The notes under the pieces were generated by a model. That model saw only the letters and a list, made by a program, of their open reading frames with translations. It made no database searches and was not told the DNA's origin. Both the position numbers and the translations under genes were made by a program. Positions 33,568 to 42,014 of a stretch of 64,000 bases of DNA are shown piece after piece. Source of the stretch: Arthrobacter sp. EpRS71 (GTDB taxonomy: Bacteria; Actinomycetota; Actinomycetes; Actinomycetales; Micrococcaceae); contig NZ_LNUV01000006.1 in assembly GCF_001512285.1 (NCBI RefSeq), positions 1,476,361 through 1,540,360 on the forward strand, written 5' to 3'. Positions within the stretch are counted from its first letter, which is position 1; every line of letters begins with the position of its first letter.

Positions 33568-34931
33568 TGAGAGCTCGCAAACGCCGCAGGTCGAGTACGG
33601 AAGAGTCTCAAGAGGAAAGCCATGGAAGCCGATTCTTCTACGCCGTAGCCGGCTCGGCAATCACGCCAATGATGTCCCTTGCTACGGCTCCAATCCTGGC
33701 CCAATCCCTTGGCGTCGTAGGTCGGGGAGAGTTGGCCGCCGGAATGGCTCCCATGCTCTTCGCTGTGGCAGTCGGAGCACTTGGCATCCCGGAAGCACTC
33801 ACGTTCTACGTTGCCAGGCAGGCGCGAGGCGCCCGAAGAGCAGTTAGGCGGGCGTTTTGGATTCTCACACTGTTGGGGATAGCGGCAGCGGCCCTTGTGG
33901 CACTGAGCGCCTCTCTTCTCTCCGATGGCAATGCGGAGATCGAACAGCTCATTTTCGTTACCGCGATCCTGACCTTGCCCACTTTCTGGGCTTCAGTGCC
34001 GAACAGTGTTTTAGCCGGAAACCATGCGTGGAAGCAATCAGCCAGGATTGATTTGGGCTTGTCGGTACTGCGGCTTCTTGTGCTGTCCGTTCTAGCCATG
34101 TCGAATACGTTGACCCCGTTGGCAGCAACGATGGTAATGCTCGGCTTTCCCCTGTTGAAGGGGCTTGTGACTTTACCATTCCTCATCGCATACCGGCAGG
34201 GATGGAGAAGTTCCACCGCTGCAAGAGTGCGGCTCTTCAACTACGGAAGTCGCTTGTGGGTGGGATCCTTGGCCGGGGTTGTGCTTTTACGCCTCGACCA
34301 GCTTCTGATGGTTCCCTTCGGGAACGCCGCACAACTCGGACTGTACTCGGTGGCTGTCAGCCTGGGTGAGATCCCTGCCGTGCTCTCAGGGGCTGTACGA
34401 AATGTCGTCTTCTCCTCCGACGCGCAAAGCTCCCACCAGCCTGAGGACCGGGAACGTCTCCAACAGACCGCGCGCTTGACCTCGGCGGCAACTGCCTCGG
34501 CGGGAATTGGGATCGGTGTGGTTCTTCCATGGGCAATCCCCTTGTTTTTCGGTGAGACGTTCAGCGCCGCCGTTCCAGTGTGCTGGGTGATCCTCGCGGG
34601 GGTCACCCTGGGGACCCCTGGCTCGGTAGCCGGCGCCGGTCTCAGCGCACGGGGGCGGCCAGGGCTACGGAGTTTCGGAATGGTCATTGGAGCCCTCCTC
34701 AACACCGCCATTCTTCTGGTGACAGTACCTACCCTGGGAGCGATGGGAGCTGCCCTGGCCACCCTGGCCGGAAGCATCGTCGCCGGCACGATGAACATCG
34801 TATGGCTGCGCAGGCATTTTGGGATGGCAATACGGGGCTTCTACGGGCTTAGGCGTCAGGATGTTCAGCTCGCCCGCAACACCCTTGAAAAAATCACAGG
34901 AAAGAAGAACGTAAATGCCGTCTCCAAGTAA
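33567..34931 (+). CDS. Wzx-like polysaccharide flippase
   Basis: A 454-residue MOP-superfamily protein with 12-14 predicted membrane helices. It begins with a basic, Glu-rich cytosolic segment, then the flippase block AVAGSAITPMMSLATAPILAQ (cited in parts: SAITPMMSLATAP, ILAQSLGVVGRGE). It moves undecaprenyl-linked repeat units across the membrane. ATG 33567 shares a base with the polymerase stop; a TTG three bases earlier is an alternative. Its 3' end overlaps the next gene by 17 nt. Confidence 0.88.
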   Translation: MRARKRRRSSTEESQEESHGSRFFYAVAGSAITPMMSLATAPILAQSLGVVGRGELAAGMAPMLFAVAVGALGIPEALTFYVARQARGARRAVRRAFWILTLLGIAAAALVALSASLLSDGNAEIEQLIFVTAILTLPTFWASVPNSVLAGNHAWKQSARIDLGLSVLRLLVLSVLAMSNTLTPLAATMVMLGFPLLKGLVTLPFLIAYRQGWRSSTAARVRLFNYGSRLWVGSLAGVVLLRLDQLLMVPFGNAAQLGLYSVAVSLGEIPAVLSGAVRNVVFSSDAQSSHQPEDRERLQQTARLTSAATASAGIGIGVVLPWAIPLFFGETFSAAVPVCWVILAGVTLGTPGSVAGAGLSARGRPGLRSFGMVIGALLNTAILLVTVPTLGAMGAALATLAGSIVAGTMNIVWLRRHFGMAIRGFYGLRRQDVQLARNTLEKITGKKNVNAVSK

Positions 34932-35814
34932 TCCGGGGCCTCAGCTTGCCTTGGACATTTCACTGCCGAGGATTCCGCGGCTTGCGTACAAAGTGGGGCT
35001 CATCAGCTGCCTCCGGCTACGCAATCGCTTTAGCCAGCGGAAAGTAACGGGGTCAGCGGACGTCGCGTTGAGTATGACCTCCTACGGCCGCCGGTTGGGA
35101 ATAGTGGCCCATGCCTTGGAGTCGATCGCCGCTGGTTCAGTGCTCCCGAGCCGGATGATCCTTTGGGTAGACGAACCGGATTTCGACGTTGCCGCGTATC
35201 CCATGCTGCAGCGCCTTCAGCGGCGAGGATTGGAAATTCTTCACTGCGAGGATTTCGGACCCCACAAGAAGTATTTTCCCTATTGTCGCGAGTTCGCCCA
35301 AGATGGTTTGGGCCTCGCACTAGCCGACGATGATCTGATGTACCCACGCCGTTGGCTTGAGCTCCTCGTTGGCGCGACCGGGTATGATCACGAGATTCCT
35401 GCCTACCGGGCGCACCGCATGAGGCCCGATGCGTCGCGGAGCACCATGGAAAACTACAATTCATGGACACCGGCTCCCACTGGGTCAGTCAGCCACGCGA
35501 ATTTCCTGACGGGAGGAGCGGGGGTTCTCCTGCCTCCCCGGCTACAGTCGGCGATACGGGAGGCGGGGACTTCGTTTCGGGAGGTGGCTCCACGTGCGGA
35601 TGACGTCTGGCTCAACGCCTTGGCAATCCGCAATGGATACCGGCGCCGAGTACTGCCTTCCGGCGGACAGCATCTCACCATGTATCCACGCTCGCAAGGA
35701 GATGCCCTTCACAGCGAAAACGTGGAAGGCGGCCGCAATGATTTCCAAATCGCTGCGGTTTTTGGCCCTGATGACATCACCGCCGTCACCACTGACATCA
35801 CCAACACGCCATGA
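34915..35814 (+). CDS. Putative GT-A glycosyltransferase
   Basis: A 299-residue soluble protein. The pattern VALSMTSYGRRLGIVAHALESI, then a DxD-like LALADDDLMYP and a downstream ADDVWLNALAIRNGY fit a GT-A (family 2-like) fold. I cannot assign a CAZy family with certainty. ATG 34915 follows GGAAAGAAG inside the end of the flippase gene. It belongs to the tightly packed rightward EPS operon and probably adds a sugar to the repeat unit. Confidence 0.72.
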   Translation: MPSPSNPGPQLALDISLPRIPRLAYKVGLISCLRLRNRFSQRKVTGSADVALSMTSYGRRLGIVAHALESIAAGSVLPSRMILWVDEPDFDVAAYPMLQRLQRRGLEILHCEDFGPHKKYFPYCREFAQDGLGLALADDDLMYPRRWLELLVGATGYDHEIPAYRAHRMRPDASRSTMENYNSWTPAPTGSVSHANFLTGGAGVLLPPRLQSAIREAGTSFREVAPRADDVWLNALAIRNGYRRRVLPSGGQHLTMYPRSQGDALHSENVEGGRNDFQIAAVFGPDDITAVTTDITNTP

Positions 35815-37094
35815 CGGTACCCACTACTCATACATCCGCGGGCTCCATGCAAACGATGCTGGTGCACCCCTTCGGGAACGAGAACGTTCGTCAGACCCTG
35901 ACCTCGCTGAGCGAACACCGCCAACTGTCCGCCTTTGTCACCTCAATCGGCTGGACAGATTCGGAGGCATTGTCTTGGCTCCCGCCCGCGAGGTCACTGG
36001 TCAAACGCCGGCTTTTTCCCATGATCGAAGACCGTCAGCTGCATGTCACGCCGGCCAGTGAACTCGTCCGCAATCTTCTCCTGCGAACCCGCCCGGCAGC
36101 ATTGAGGCGGCTTGGCTCAGCATCCGGTCCGCTGTCCGCGCACTGGGTCGCCTGGCAGGTAGAGAATAAGGCGATCAAGTCCCTCGGCCGGCTGAATCAG
36201 CCGACCGCCATCTACGGATACTCAACCTTCGCTTCAAGAGTGTTCAAGGTGGCCAGAGAACGCGGCATGGAAACCGTTCTGGAAGTTCCACACGTTCACT
36301 GGGCCGCCACCAGGCGCTGGGCCCAACAGCTCGAAAGTCTCGCCCCGGAATGGGCAATCACGGCGCGCCAGGACTTAACCCGAAGCAAGGTCCATGCCAT
36401 GGAGGACCTCGAGCTCGCGTTGGCCACGCGGCTGATCTCACCGTCGGCCCAAGTTACTGAGAGTCTGCGTGCGGCTGGCGTGGATAGCCAAATAGCAGAG
36501 ATTCCCTACGGCTGTCCCGACGTCCAGCCGGGGCAGGCACCCCTGACATGGGACGGCGCAGGCCCGCTAAAGGTGTTGTTCGTGGGCCGCATCGTGGGCA
36601 TGAAGGGGATTGCTGATGTGGTGTCCACGGCCAAAGCACTCTCTTCCGCCGTGCACGTTACTGCCATTGGCCAACTGCCTGGCGAGACTTTCCCCGCACT
36701 TGAGGACATGCTCGGGACGGTGGATTACCGCGGCACGATGCCGAGGAGCCAAATCCTCCTGGAAATGCGCAAGCACCACGTGCTGTTGCTACCGAGCCTC
36801 GTTGAAGGCCGGTCCCTCGCAGCTCTGGAAGGACTGAGCCAGGGCCTGCCCGCGATAGTCACGCTCGGAAGCGGCGTCGACGACCTCGTGGCCCAGGGTG
36901 CCGGTGCAATCGTGGATCGCTTTGCGCCCGAACAGATTGTTGCCGAACTCCAACATTTCCTCGATGACCCTGGGCTGGTTGAACAGCGGAGCGCCAAAGC
37001 GTTGGAGATCGCCAGAGCATCGGGGTGGGGTCCATTCCGTGAGGGAATTGCGCAGTTCCTGCAAGAAATTGGAAGTGGTGTACGTGGCCAATAG
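35811..37094 (+). CDS. Glycosyltransferase family 4
   Basis: A 427-residue GT-B enzyme. C-terminal nucleotide-sugar domain with LKVLFVGRIVGMKGIADVV, then VLLLPSLVEGRSLAALEGLSQGLP (cited in parts: LLLPSLVEGRS, EGLSQGLPAIVT), the E-x7-E pattern of retaining GT4 enzymes. The N-terminal acceptor domain includes VLEVPHVHWA. ATG overlaps the previous stop as ATGA. Part of the rightward EPS operon; donor and acceptor unknown. Confidence 0.88.
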   Translation: MTVPTTHTSAGSMQTMLVHPFGNENVRQTLTSLSEHRQLSAFVTSIGWTDSEALSWLPPARSLVKRRLFPMIEDRQLHVTPASELVRNLLLRTRPAALRRLGSASGPLSAHWVAWQVENKAIKSLGRLNQPTAIYGYSTFASRVFKVARERGMETVLEVPHVHWAATRRWAQQLESLAPEWAITARQDLTRSKVHAMEDLELALATRLISPSAQVTESLRAAGVDSQIAEIPYGCPDVQPGQAPLTWDGAGPLKVLFVGRIVGMKGIADVVSTAKALSSAVHVTAIGQLPGETFPALEDMLGTVDYRGTMPRSQILLEMRKHHVLLLPSLVEGRSLAALEGLSQGLPAIVTLGSGVDDLVAQGAGAIVDRFAPEQIVAELQHFLDDPGLVEQRSAKALEIARASGWGPFREGIAQFLQEIGSGVRGQ

Positions 37095-38172
37095 TTCTCA
37101 ATCCGAAGAACGACCGTTGAGGATCGTCTTGGTCGCCCACGTCTTTTACCCAAGCGTCGGCGGAGTGGAAATTACTTCGGACATTCTTGCGCGTGGATTC
37201 ATGAGGCACGGTGCTGAAGTAACAGTCATCACCAAGACACCTGAGACCGACAAGACCCGCTCATTTCCGTACAAAGTTTTCAGGCGACCCTCCCCACTTC
37301 GCCTGTTGGCGCTGGTGAACAGGGCCGACGTCGTTTTTCATAACAACCCGGCCATCTCACTTTGGTGGCCTCTTGCGCTGATCCGCAAGCCATGGATGGT
37401 CACCCTCAGAATGTGGGTGACCCTGCCCGGGCAGCAACTTTCCCGATTCCAGCGGATCAAATATGCCGCTAAGTACCGGATAATCCAGCGGGCGGATGTC
37501 ATCGTGGCCAACAGCCGGGCGCTGGCGGATCATGTTGACGGCGATGTTGAAGTCATTCCGAACAGCTATCGGGATGAATTCTTCTCAGTTCTCGACGGCG
37601 AGGAACGTGCTCCCTTGGGCATCGTCTATCTGGGCCGTCTGAGCGAGGACAAGGGTGTCGACCTCCTGATCCAGGCAGCAGCGAATCTTGTAGGAGAAAT
37701 AGACGGCTTCACACTGACCATCGTGGGTGATGGCACCCACCGTGAACGCCTTGAGGACCTCGCCGAGAAGAGCGGTTTGAGCAACGCTGTGACATTCGTG
37801 GGCTCCCAAGGCCCTGAGGAGGCCAACCTGATCCTGAACCGGAATTCCATCGTGGTTATACCGAGCCGGATGCCGGAGCCGTTCGGAACCGTGGCCTTGG
37901 AGGCGGCCGCCGCGGGATGCGTAGTGGTCTATGCGCGTCATGGCGGGCTTCCTGACGCGGCCGGCGCGCAGGCAGTGGGCTTTACACCCCTCAATGCGAC
38001 GTCGTTGCACGGCCGCCTTCGTGCACTGCTCAGCAGTCCTGATGACGTTGCCGCGCGGCGACGGGAAGCCTTGGCCCATGCCCATCAGCACAAAGAGAAC
38101 GTCATGGTGGACCGCTACTACGCGGCGATCGAGCGCACGCTAAGGGAGGCCGGTCGTGGCAGGAATCGGTAG
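37084..38172 (+). CDS. Glycosyltransferase family 4
   Basis: A 362-residue GT-B enzyme. The N-terminus LRIVLVAHVFYPSVGGVEI is the classic GT4 opening with a Gly-rich acceptor loop; the C-terminal domain has LGIVYLGRLSEDKGVDLLI and IPSRMPEPFGTVALEAAAAG with the E-x7-E pattern. GTG 37084 is preferred (GGAAG about 8 nt upstream, overlapping the end of the previous gene by 11 nt); GTG 37075 and 37078 are alternatives. The long upstream frame to 36898 lies inside the previous gene and is not coding. Confidence 0.9.
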   Translation: MANSSQSEERPLRIVLVAHVFYPSVGGVEITSDILARGFMRHGAEVTVITKTPETDKTRSFPYKVFRRPSPLRLLALVNRADVVFHNNPAISLWWPLALIRKPWMVTLRMWVTLPGQQLSRFQRIKYAAKYRIIQRADVIVANSRALADHVDGDVEVIPNSYRDEFFSVLDGEERAPLGIVYLGRLSEDKGVDLLIQAAANLVGEIDGFTLTIVGDGTHRERLEDLAEKSGLSNAVTFVGSQGPEEANLILNRNSIVVIPSRMPEPFGTVALEAAAAGCVVVYARHGGLPDAAGAQAVGFTPLNATSLHGRLRALLSSPDDVAARRREALAHAHQHKENVMVDRYYAAIERTLREAGRGRNR

Positions 38173-38764
38173 TCATCCACTGAGGATCGTGCAGGTTGTA
38201 ACCCTGGTCAGTCCGGACGGGGCCTACGGCGGGCCCGTCCGGGTTGCGCAAAATCAGTCCACAGAACTTGCAAAGCGTGGACACCACGTTCAAATATTCG
38301 CTGGTGCACGTGGGGATGTGGACCCGTCGTACTTTGGCCCCGGTGTGCGTACCCGGCTTTTCAGGACCCTCCGCGTCATTCCGGGTACCGGGTTCGCCGG
38401 GCTCTTCGCTCCAGCTATGCTGCCTTCTCTATGGCGCGTGCTTAAGGGTGCAGATGTTGTCCACCTGCACCTTGCGCGCGATCTGGTGATGCTCCCGGCC
38501 GCCCTCCTTTGCCTGATCCGAGGCACACCCTTCGTGGTCCAAACGCACGGGATGATCGACGAGTCCGGGAAGAAGCTGGCCAAGATCCTGGACGCGCTGC
38601 TTACCCTGCGAGTGCTACGCGCCAGTCAACGGTGTTTTTGGCTGACGCCCGAGGAAAAGACATCCCTTGAAGTTCTTTTGGGCGTTGATAACGGCACTCT
38701 CGAAAGGCTCGTCAACGGAGTGCCTCTGGCCGACGTCTCAGTGGAAAAGGATCGCCGTGGATAA
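38156..38764 (+). CDS. Glycosyltransferase GT-B, N-terminal half (split or frameshifted)
   Basis: 202 residues that match only the acceptor-binding half of a GT4 enzyme: IVQVVTLVSPDGAYGGPVRVA at the start (cited here in one 20-residue-limited form: VTLVSPDGAYGGPVRVA), VVHLHLARDLV, and FVVQTHGMIDESGKK. It stops at TAA 38764 just where the linker to the second domain should be (VNGVPLADVSVEKD). The missing half follows in another frame. GTG 38156 has AAGGGAGG 6 nt upstream. Confidence 0.8.
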   Translation: MAGIGSHPLRIVQVVTLVSPDGAYGGPVRVAQNQSTELAKRGHHVQIFAGARGDVDPSYFGPGVRTRLFRTLRVIPGTGFAGLFAPAMLPSLWRVLKGADVVHLHLARDLVMLPAALLCLIRGTPFVVQTHGMIDESGKKLAKILDALLTLRVLRASQRCFWLTPEEKTSLEVLLGVDNGTLERLVNGVPLADVSVEKDRRG

Positions 38765-39389
38765 GAACAGCAGATCCTTCGAATTCCTATACCTCGCCCG
38801 GCTACACAGCAGAAAACGCCCCACTGTGCTTGTTGAAGCGGCGGCCCTGCTCGGCAACACCATCGACGAGCCCATAGAGGTGGCATTCGTCGGGCCGGAC
38901 GAAGGCGAAGAGTCCAAGGTGCGTCAGCAAATTCGGGCAACGGGGACCTCGGACTGGATCCGGGTTGAAGGTCCGCTGGAGCCCGGCAGCACTCTCGACC
39001 GAATGCGAAAAGCATCCGTGTACGTGTTGCCGTCCATCAATGAGCCGTTCCCCATGAGCGTCCTTGAAGCCATGTCCGTGGGCGTCCCTGTCATCGTGAC
39101 CGACAGCTGCGGGCTGGCCCCGTTCATTGCAGAGTCAGGGGCGGGGCTCGTCTCCGATTCAAGTGTCGAGGCTCTCTCCGCAGCCATGCGCCGATTTGTC
39201 GCCGAACCCGCTCTCAGAAACTCCTCATCAGCGGCCGCACTCCATCTGGCGAGGGAACGGTTCTCCATGGAGGTGGTTTCCCATCAGCTTGAGGACGTCT
39301 ACCAAAGTCTGTCCGGCTGCACCGTGAAGCGCCTGAACTCCTCCAAGAGCATGTGGCCGGGGAACCTGGGGGCTCCCCATAGATACTGA
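38757..39389 (+). CDS. Glycosyltransferase GT-B, C-terminal half (split or frameshifted)
   Basis: 210 residues of the donor-sugar domain: FEFLYLARLHSRKRPTVLVEA, then VLPSINEPFPMSVLEAMSVG with the E-x7-E pattern (residue runs cited are partial). A GTG at 38757 with GGAAAAGG 6 nt upstream overlaps the N-terminal half's stop by 8 nt, so it could be translated on its own and reassemble with the first half. Equally, one indel near 38745-38762 would restore a normal ~415-residue enzyme. The last ~20 residues look unrelated to the family. Confidence 0.75.
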   Translation: MDKNSRSFEFLYLARLHSRKRPTVLVEAAALLGNTIDEPIEVAFVGPDEGEESKVRQQIRATGTSDWIRVEGPLEPGSTLDRMRKASVYVLPSINEPFPMSVLEAMSVGVPVIVTDSCGLAPFIAESGAGLVSDSSVEALSAAMRRFVAEPALRNSSSAAALHLARERFSMEVVSHQLEDVYQSLSGCTVKRLNSSKSMWPGNLGAPHRY

Positions 39390-39490
39390 TAAAGCCGGGG
39401 ACGGCTACGGAGAGCCAACTGGACGGGACCACGGAGTCGGCTTTCTTCGCTGCCGGCACACCCTCAGGCCTCGCAGACAGGTGCAATGAA

Positions 39491-39811
39491 GTGAATCAGT
39501 TCTGGCACAGGGCGAAAGCTGTGGCCGAAGTCCTGGATGACGGCGAAGAGCGCTTGGTGGTCTTGAATCTGGAACGTGGCTCCCCTCTCGTCCTCCTCGG
39601 GTCTGCGGCCGCCATCTGGGAACTCGTTGATGGAACACGTACTGAAGACGACATTCTCAAAGAGTTGACCAGCACCTTTGCGGAAGCAGACGAATCTTCC
39701 ATGGCAGAGCACGTCAGGAACTTCCTGGCTGCACTTTCCTTCCATGGCCTTGCCCGGGGCAGTGACAAACCCGCCACCGGTCCTGCGCCGGTGATGAAGG
39801 GCGGTATCTAG
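39491..39811 (+). CDS. PqqD-family protein (RiPP recognition element fold)
   Basis: A 106-residue protein with the PqqD winged-helix pattern: VVLNLERGSPLVLLGSAAAIWELVDG (key part GSAAAIWELVDG), TRTEDDILKELTSTF and a last helix pair. PqqD domains bind leader peptides of RiPP precursors or act in HPr-rel systems. It lies between glycosyltransferases and the BY-kinase in the EPS operon. GTG 39491 is the first start in a longer open frame and has only a weak ribosome site. No obvious RiPP precursor or radical SAM enzyme is adjacent. Confidence 0.8.
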   Translation: MNQFWHRAKAVAEVLDDGEERLVVLNLERGSPLVLLGSAAAIWELVDGTRTEDDILKELTSTFAEADESSMAEHVRNFLAALSFHGLARGSDKPATGPAPVMKGGI

Positions 39812-39904
39812 GTACTGAGCCACGCGGCCTTCGAGTCTCTCAGTACTCCATGACAGTACCGAGACTGACACTACAAGTCTTGGAACAGTACGCACCTGGC
39901 ATGC

Positions 39905-41524
39905 ATGGAGAGGACCACACAATTGCTGCAGGACGATAAACCTCAAGGGATGTCAGGCAATGACCTCCTTTCCGTAGTCCGCTCACATTGGCTCGGGATC
40001 CTGTTCATCACAGTGTTGATGGTGGGAGGATCCCTCGGGTGGTACGCCCTGCAGCCCAAGGTCTACTCCGCTGAGTCGAGCGGCATAGTGGTGGCAGCGG
40101 GGGCCGAAAACCTCGGCATGTCTCTCGCGGGAGACAGCCTCGCCAAATCCAAAGCCAAGGGCTATCAGTCCGTGGGCGAGTCCATCCTGGTAGCTGAAAG
40201 CGTCATTAAGTCTTTGGGTTTGAAGGAATCGGCCCCGGATGTCACTCGATCGATCAGCGTGAGTGTCCCCCTCGATTCGGTGGAAATCCGGGTCAGTGCT
40301 CGGTCATCCGATCCGCAAACCGCCCAAAATGTGGCGGACGCGTGGGTGACTGCCTTGGCTGCGCAGGTCTACGAATTGGACAAGGGCAATGCGAGCCCTG
40401 GCACCGAGCCTGTCACTAAGATTGTGCCGTTGGCCAAGGCGAGCCTGCCATCGGCTCCCGTTTCCCCGCTTCTGACGGCAACCCTTGGCATTGGACTGGC
40501 CGCCGGATTACTCATTGGCCTTGGGTACGCCCTCGCACGAAACCACTTGGACCGCAGGATTCGCGGTGCCAGCGAGATTGAACGCCTCTTCGGCCTGGCG
40601 GTCGTTGGTACTCTGCCCCTGGACAAACGGCTCAGCGAAAAGTCGAGCGTCCTGGAAAGTACTACGGGAATGCACCGGGTCCCCGGCGGCCACGCCATGG
40701 CTGAAGCGTTGAGGGAACTGCGCACCAATCTGGACTTCATTGATGTGGACAACCCTCCGCGAATCCTCCTGATCACCAGCTCTCTCCCTTCCGAAGGCAA
40801 GAGCACGGTGACCAGTAATCTGGCTGCGACCATCGCCGCCGCTGGCAGGGACGTCATTGTTGTGGATGCGGACCTTCGCCGACCCACAGTTCATCAGGTT
40901 TTCGGTGTCTTGCCTGATGTTGGTGTGACGGACGTCCTCTCAGGCAGGGCTTCCATCGATGACGTACTTCAGGAATGGGGTCCGAATCCCCACCTTCGGA
41001 TCCTTACCGCGGGTCGCATACCCCCAAATCCGTCCGAGCTCCTTGGTTCACGGGCCATGGAACACCTGCTCAGGGACCTTTCGCAGCGAGCTATGGTTCT
41101 CATCGACGCTCCGCCACTGCTTCCTGTTACGGACGCTGCAGTACTCTCCCGCGTCGCGGACGGCACACTTGTGGTCGCCAGGGCGCGCAAGACAACCCGG
41201 GACACCCTGTACCGGGCGCTCGGCAACCTCACGCGTGTTCGCGGGCGCGTTCTGGGGGTCATCCTCAACTGCGTTGCCACCAAGGGACCGGGAGATCTCA
41301 ACTACGGCTATTACGGTGCATATGGGAGCGCCGAAGACCTTAAGGACCACCAACCCCCGGCGCCAAGTACCACCACGACGTCAGCTTCGCGCAGGAGTCC
41401 GGACGCTGACGCAGTGAATCCCGTGCCCGACATTCGTGAGGCCTCACCGTTCCTGGGCTCTGTCAGCACATGGCGTGCACCCCAGGACGGCTCCAGGGGC
41501 CGGCGTTCGGCCCCTCCCAGCTAG
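39905..41524 (+). CDS. Wzz-type chain-length regulator fused to BY-kinase
   Basis: A 539-residue polysaccharide co-polymerase with tyrosine autokinase. Wzz domain with membrane helices near 29-49 and 190-210, then a cytosolic kinase: Walker A SLPSEGKST (about 292-300), Walker A' VIVVDADLRRP, Walker B VLIDAPP, and the C-terminal Tyr cluster YGYYGAYG, the autophosphorylation target. It controls polymer length and export. ATG 39905 has no clear ribosome site; TTG 39923 with GGAGAGG upstream is a good alternative. Last recognised gene of the rightward EPS operon. Confidence 0.92.
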   Translation: MERTTQLLQDDKPQGMSGNDLLSVVRSHWLGILFITVLMVGGSLGWYALQPKVYSAESSGIVVAAGAENLGMSLAGDSLAKSKAKGYQSVGESILVAESVIKSLGLKESAPDVTRSISVSVPLDSVEIRVSARSSDPQTAQNVADAWVTALAAQVYELDKGNASPGTEPVTKIVPLAKASLPSAPVSPLLTATLGIGLAAGLLIGLGYALARNHLDRRIRGASEIERLFGLAVVGTLPLDKRLSEKSSVLESTTGMHRVPGGHAMAEALRELRTNLDFIDVDNPPRILLITSSLPSEGKSTVTSNLAATIAAAGRDVIVVDADLRRPTVHQVFGVLPDVGVTDVLSGRASIDDVLQEWGPNPHLRILTAGRIPPNPSELLGSRAMEHLLRDLSQRAMVLIDAPPLLPVTDAAVLSRVADGTLVVARARKTTRDTLYRALGNLTRVRGRVLGVILNCVATKGPGDLNYGYYGAYGSAEDLKDHQPPAPSTTTTSASRRSPDADAVNPVPDIREASPFLGSVSTWRAPQDGSRGRRSAPPS

Positions 41525-41683
41525 TTCTACTGCCCCGAGGGGTCGATTGAGGCCGTCCAGGGCAAGTCCGGTGACTTATCTGGCGTGAACCCAGGCCTTC
41601 AGGTTTGGGGGTGGATCTGATGTTGATTCGCTGGACAGCCAGGCGGCGACCGCGTCACACGCTACCGCCAGTGGAGGGTTGCT

Positions 41684-42004
41684 GTGGCGGGCGGGGCAGC
41701 TTTCGCCAAGACGTCGTCATCGGCAACGGCGACCGCTGTGACGACGAGCGCCAGAGGCGCTTACTACGCATCCGACGTCGGAATCTTGCCGAAAGCGACC
41801 ATGCCCGCCACAACCGGTTCGGACGGACGGAACATGCTGCCTGATGCGAGTGCGGCGCCGAACAGTAGCCTCCACACTCTGAATGCCGTGCATCACTGGT
41901 CGACGAGAGCTGAAGCCTCGTTCATGAATCAGTGGCCCGGGTGTACTGGATGCGCCACTCCGGCAGCGCAGTTTCCCAACGCTGCGTCATACCGCGCCCC
42001 GTAG
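41684..42004 (+). CDS. 106-residue orphan protein at the EPS operon end
   Basis: Not recognised. The GTG at 41684 has a strong ribosome site (GGAGGG, 41673-41678) and third positions are moderately G/C-rich, so it may be translated. The protein is Ala/Ser/Thr-rich at the start, then GAYYASDVGILPKAT, and near the end has a compact Cys motif WPGCTGC. It lacks a clear signal peptide. It could be a small secreted protein with a mis-set start, a decayed gene, or a peptide substrate for the PqqD/HPr-kinase set. It ends 10 nt from the convergent sugar transferase. Confidence 0.45.
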   Translation: MAGGAAFAKTSSSATATAVTTSARGAYYASDVGILPKATMPATTGSDGRNMLPDASAAPNSSLHTLNAVHHWSTRAEASFMNQWPGCTGCATPAAQFPNAASYRAP

Positions 42005-42014
42005 AGCCGACTGC

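Noticed and set aside
36898..37083. N-terminal extension of the glycosyltransferase at 37084
   Set aside because: The extra frame lies inside the preceding glycosyltransferase and encodes no GT sequence.
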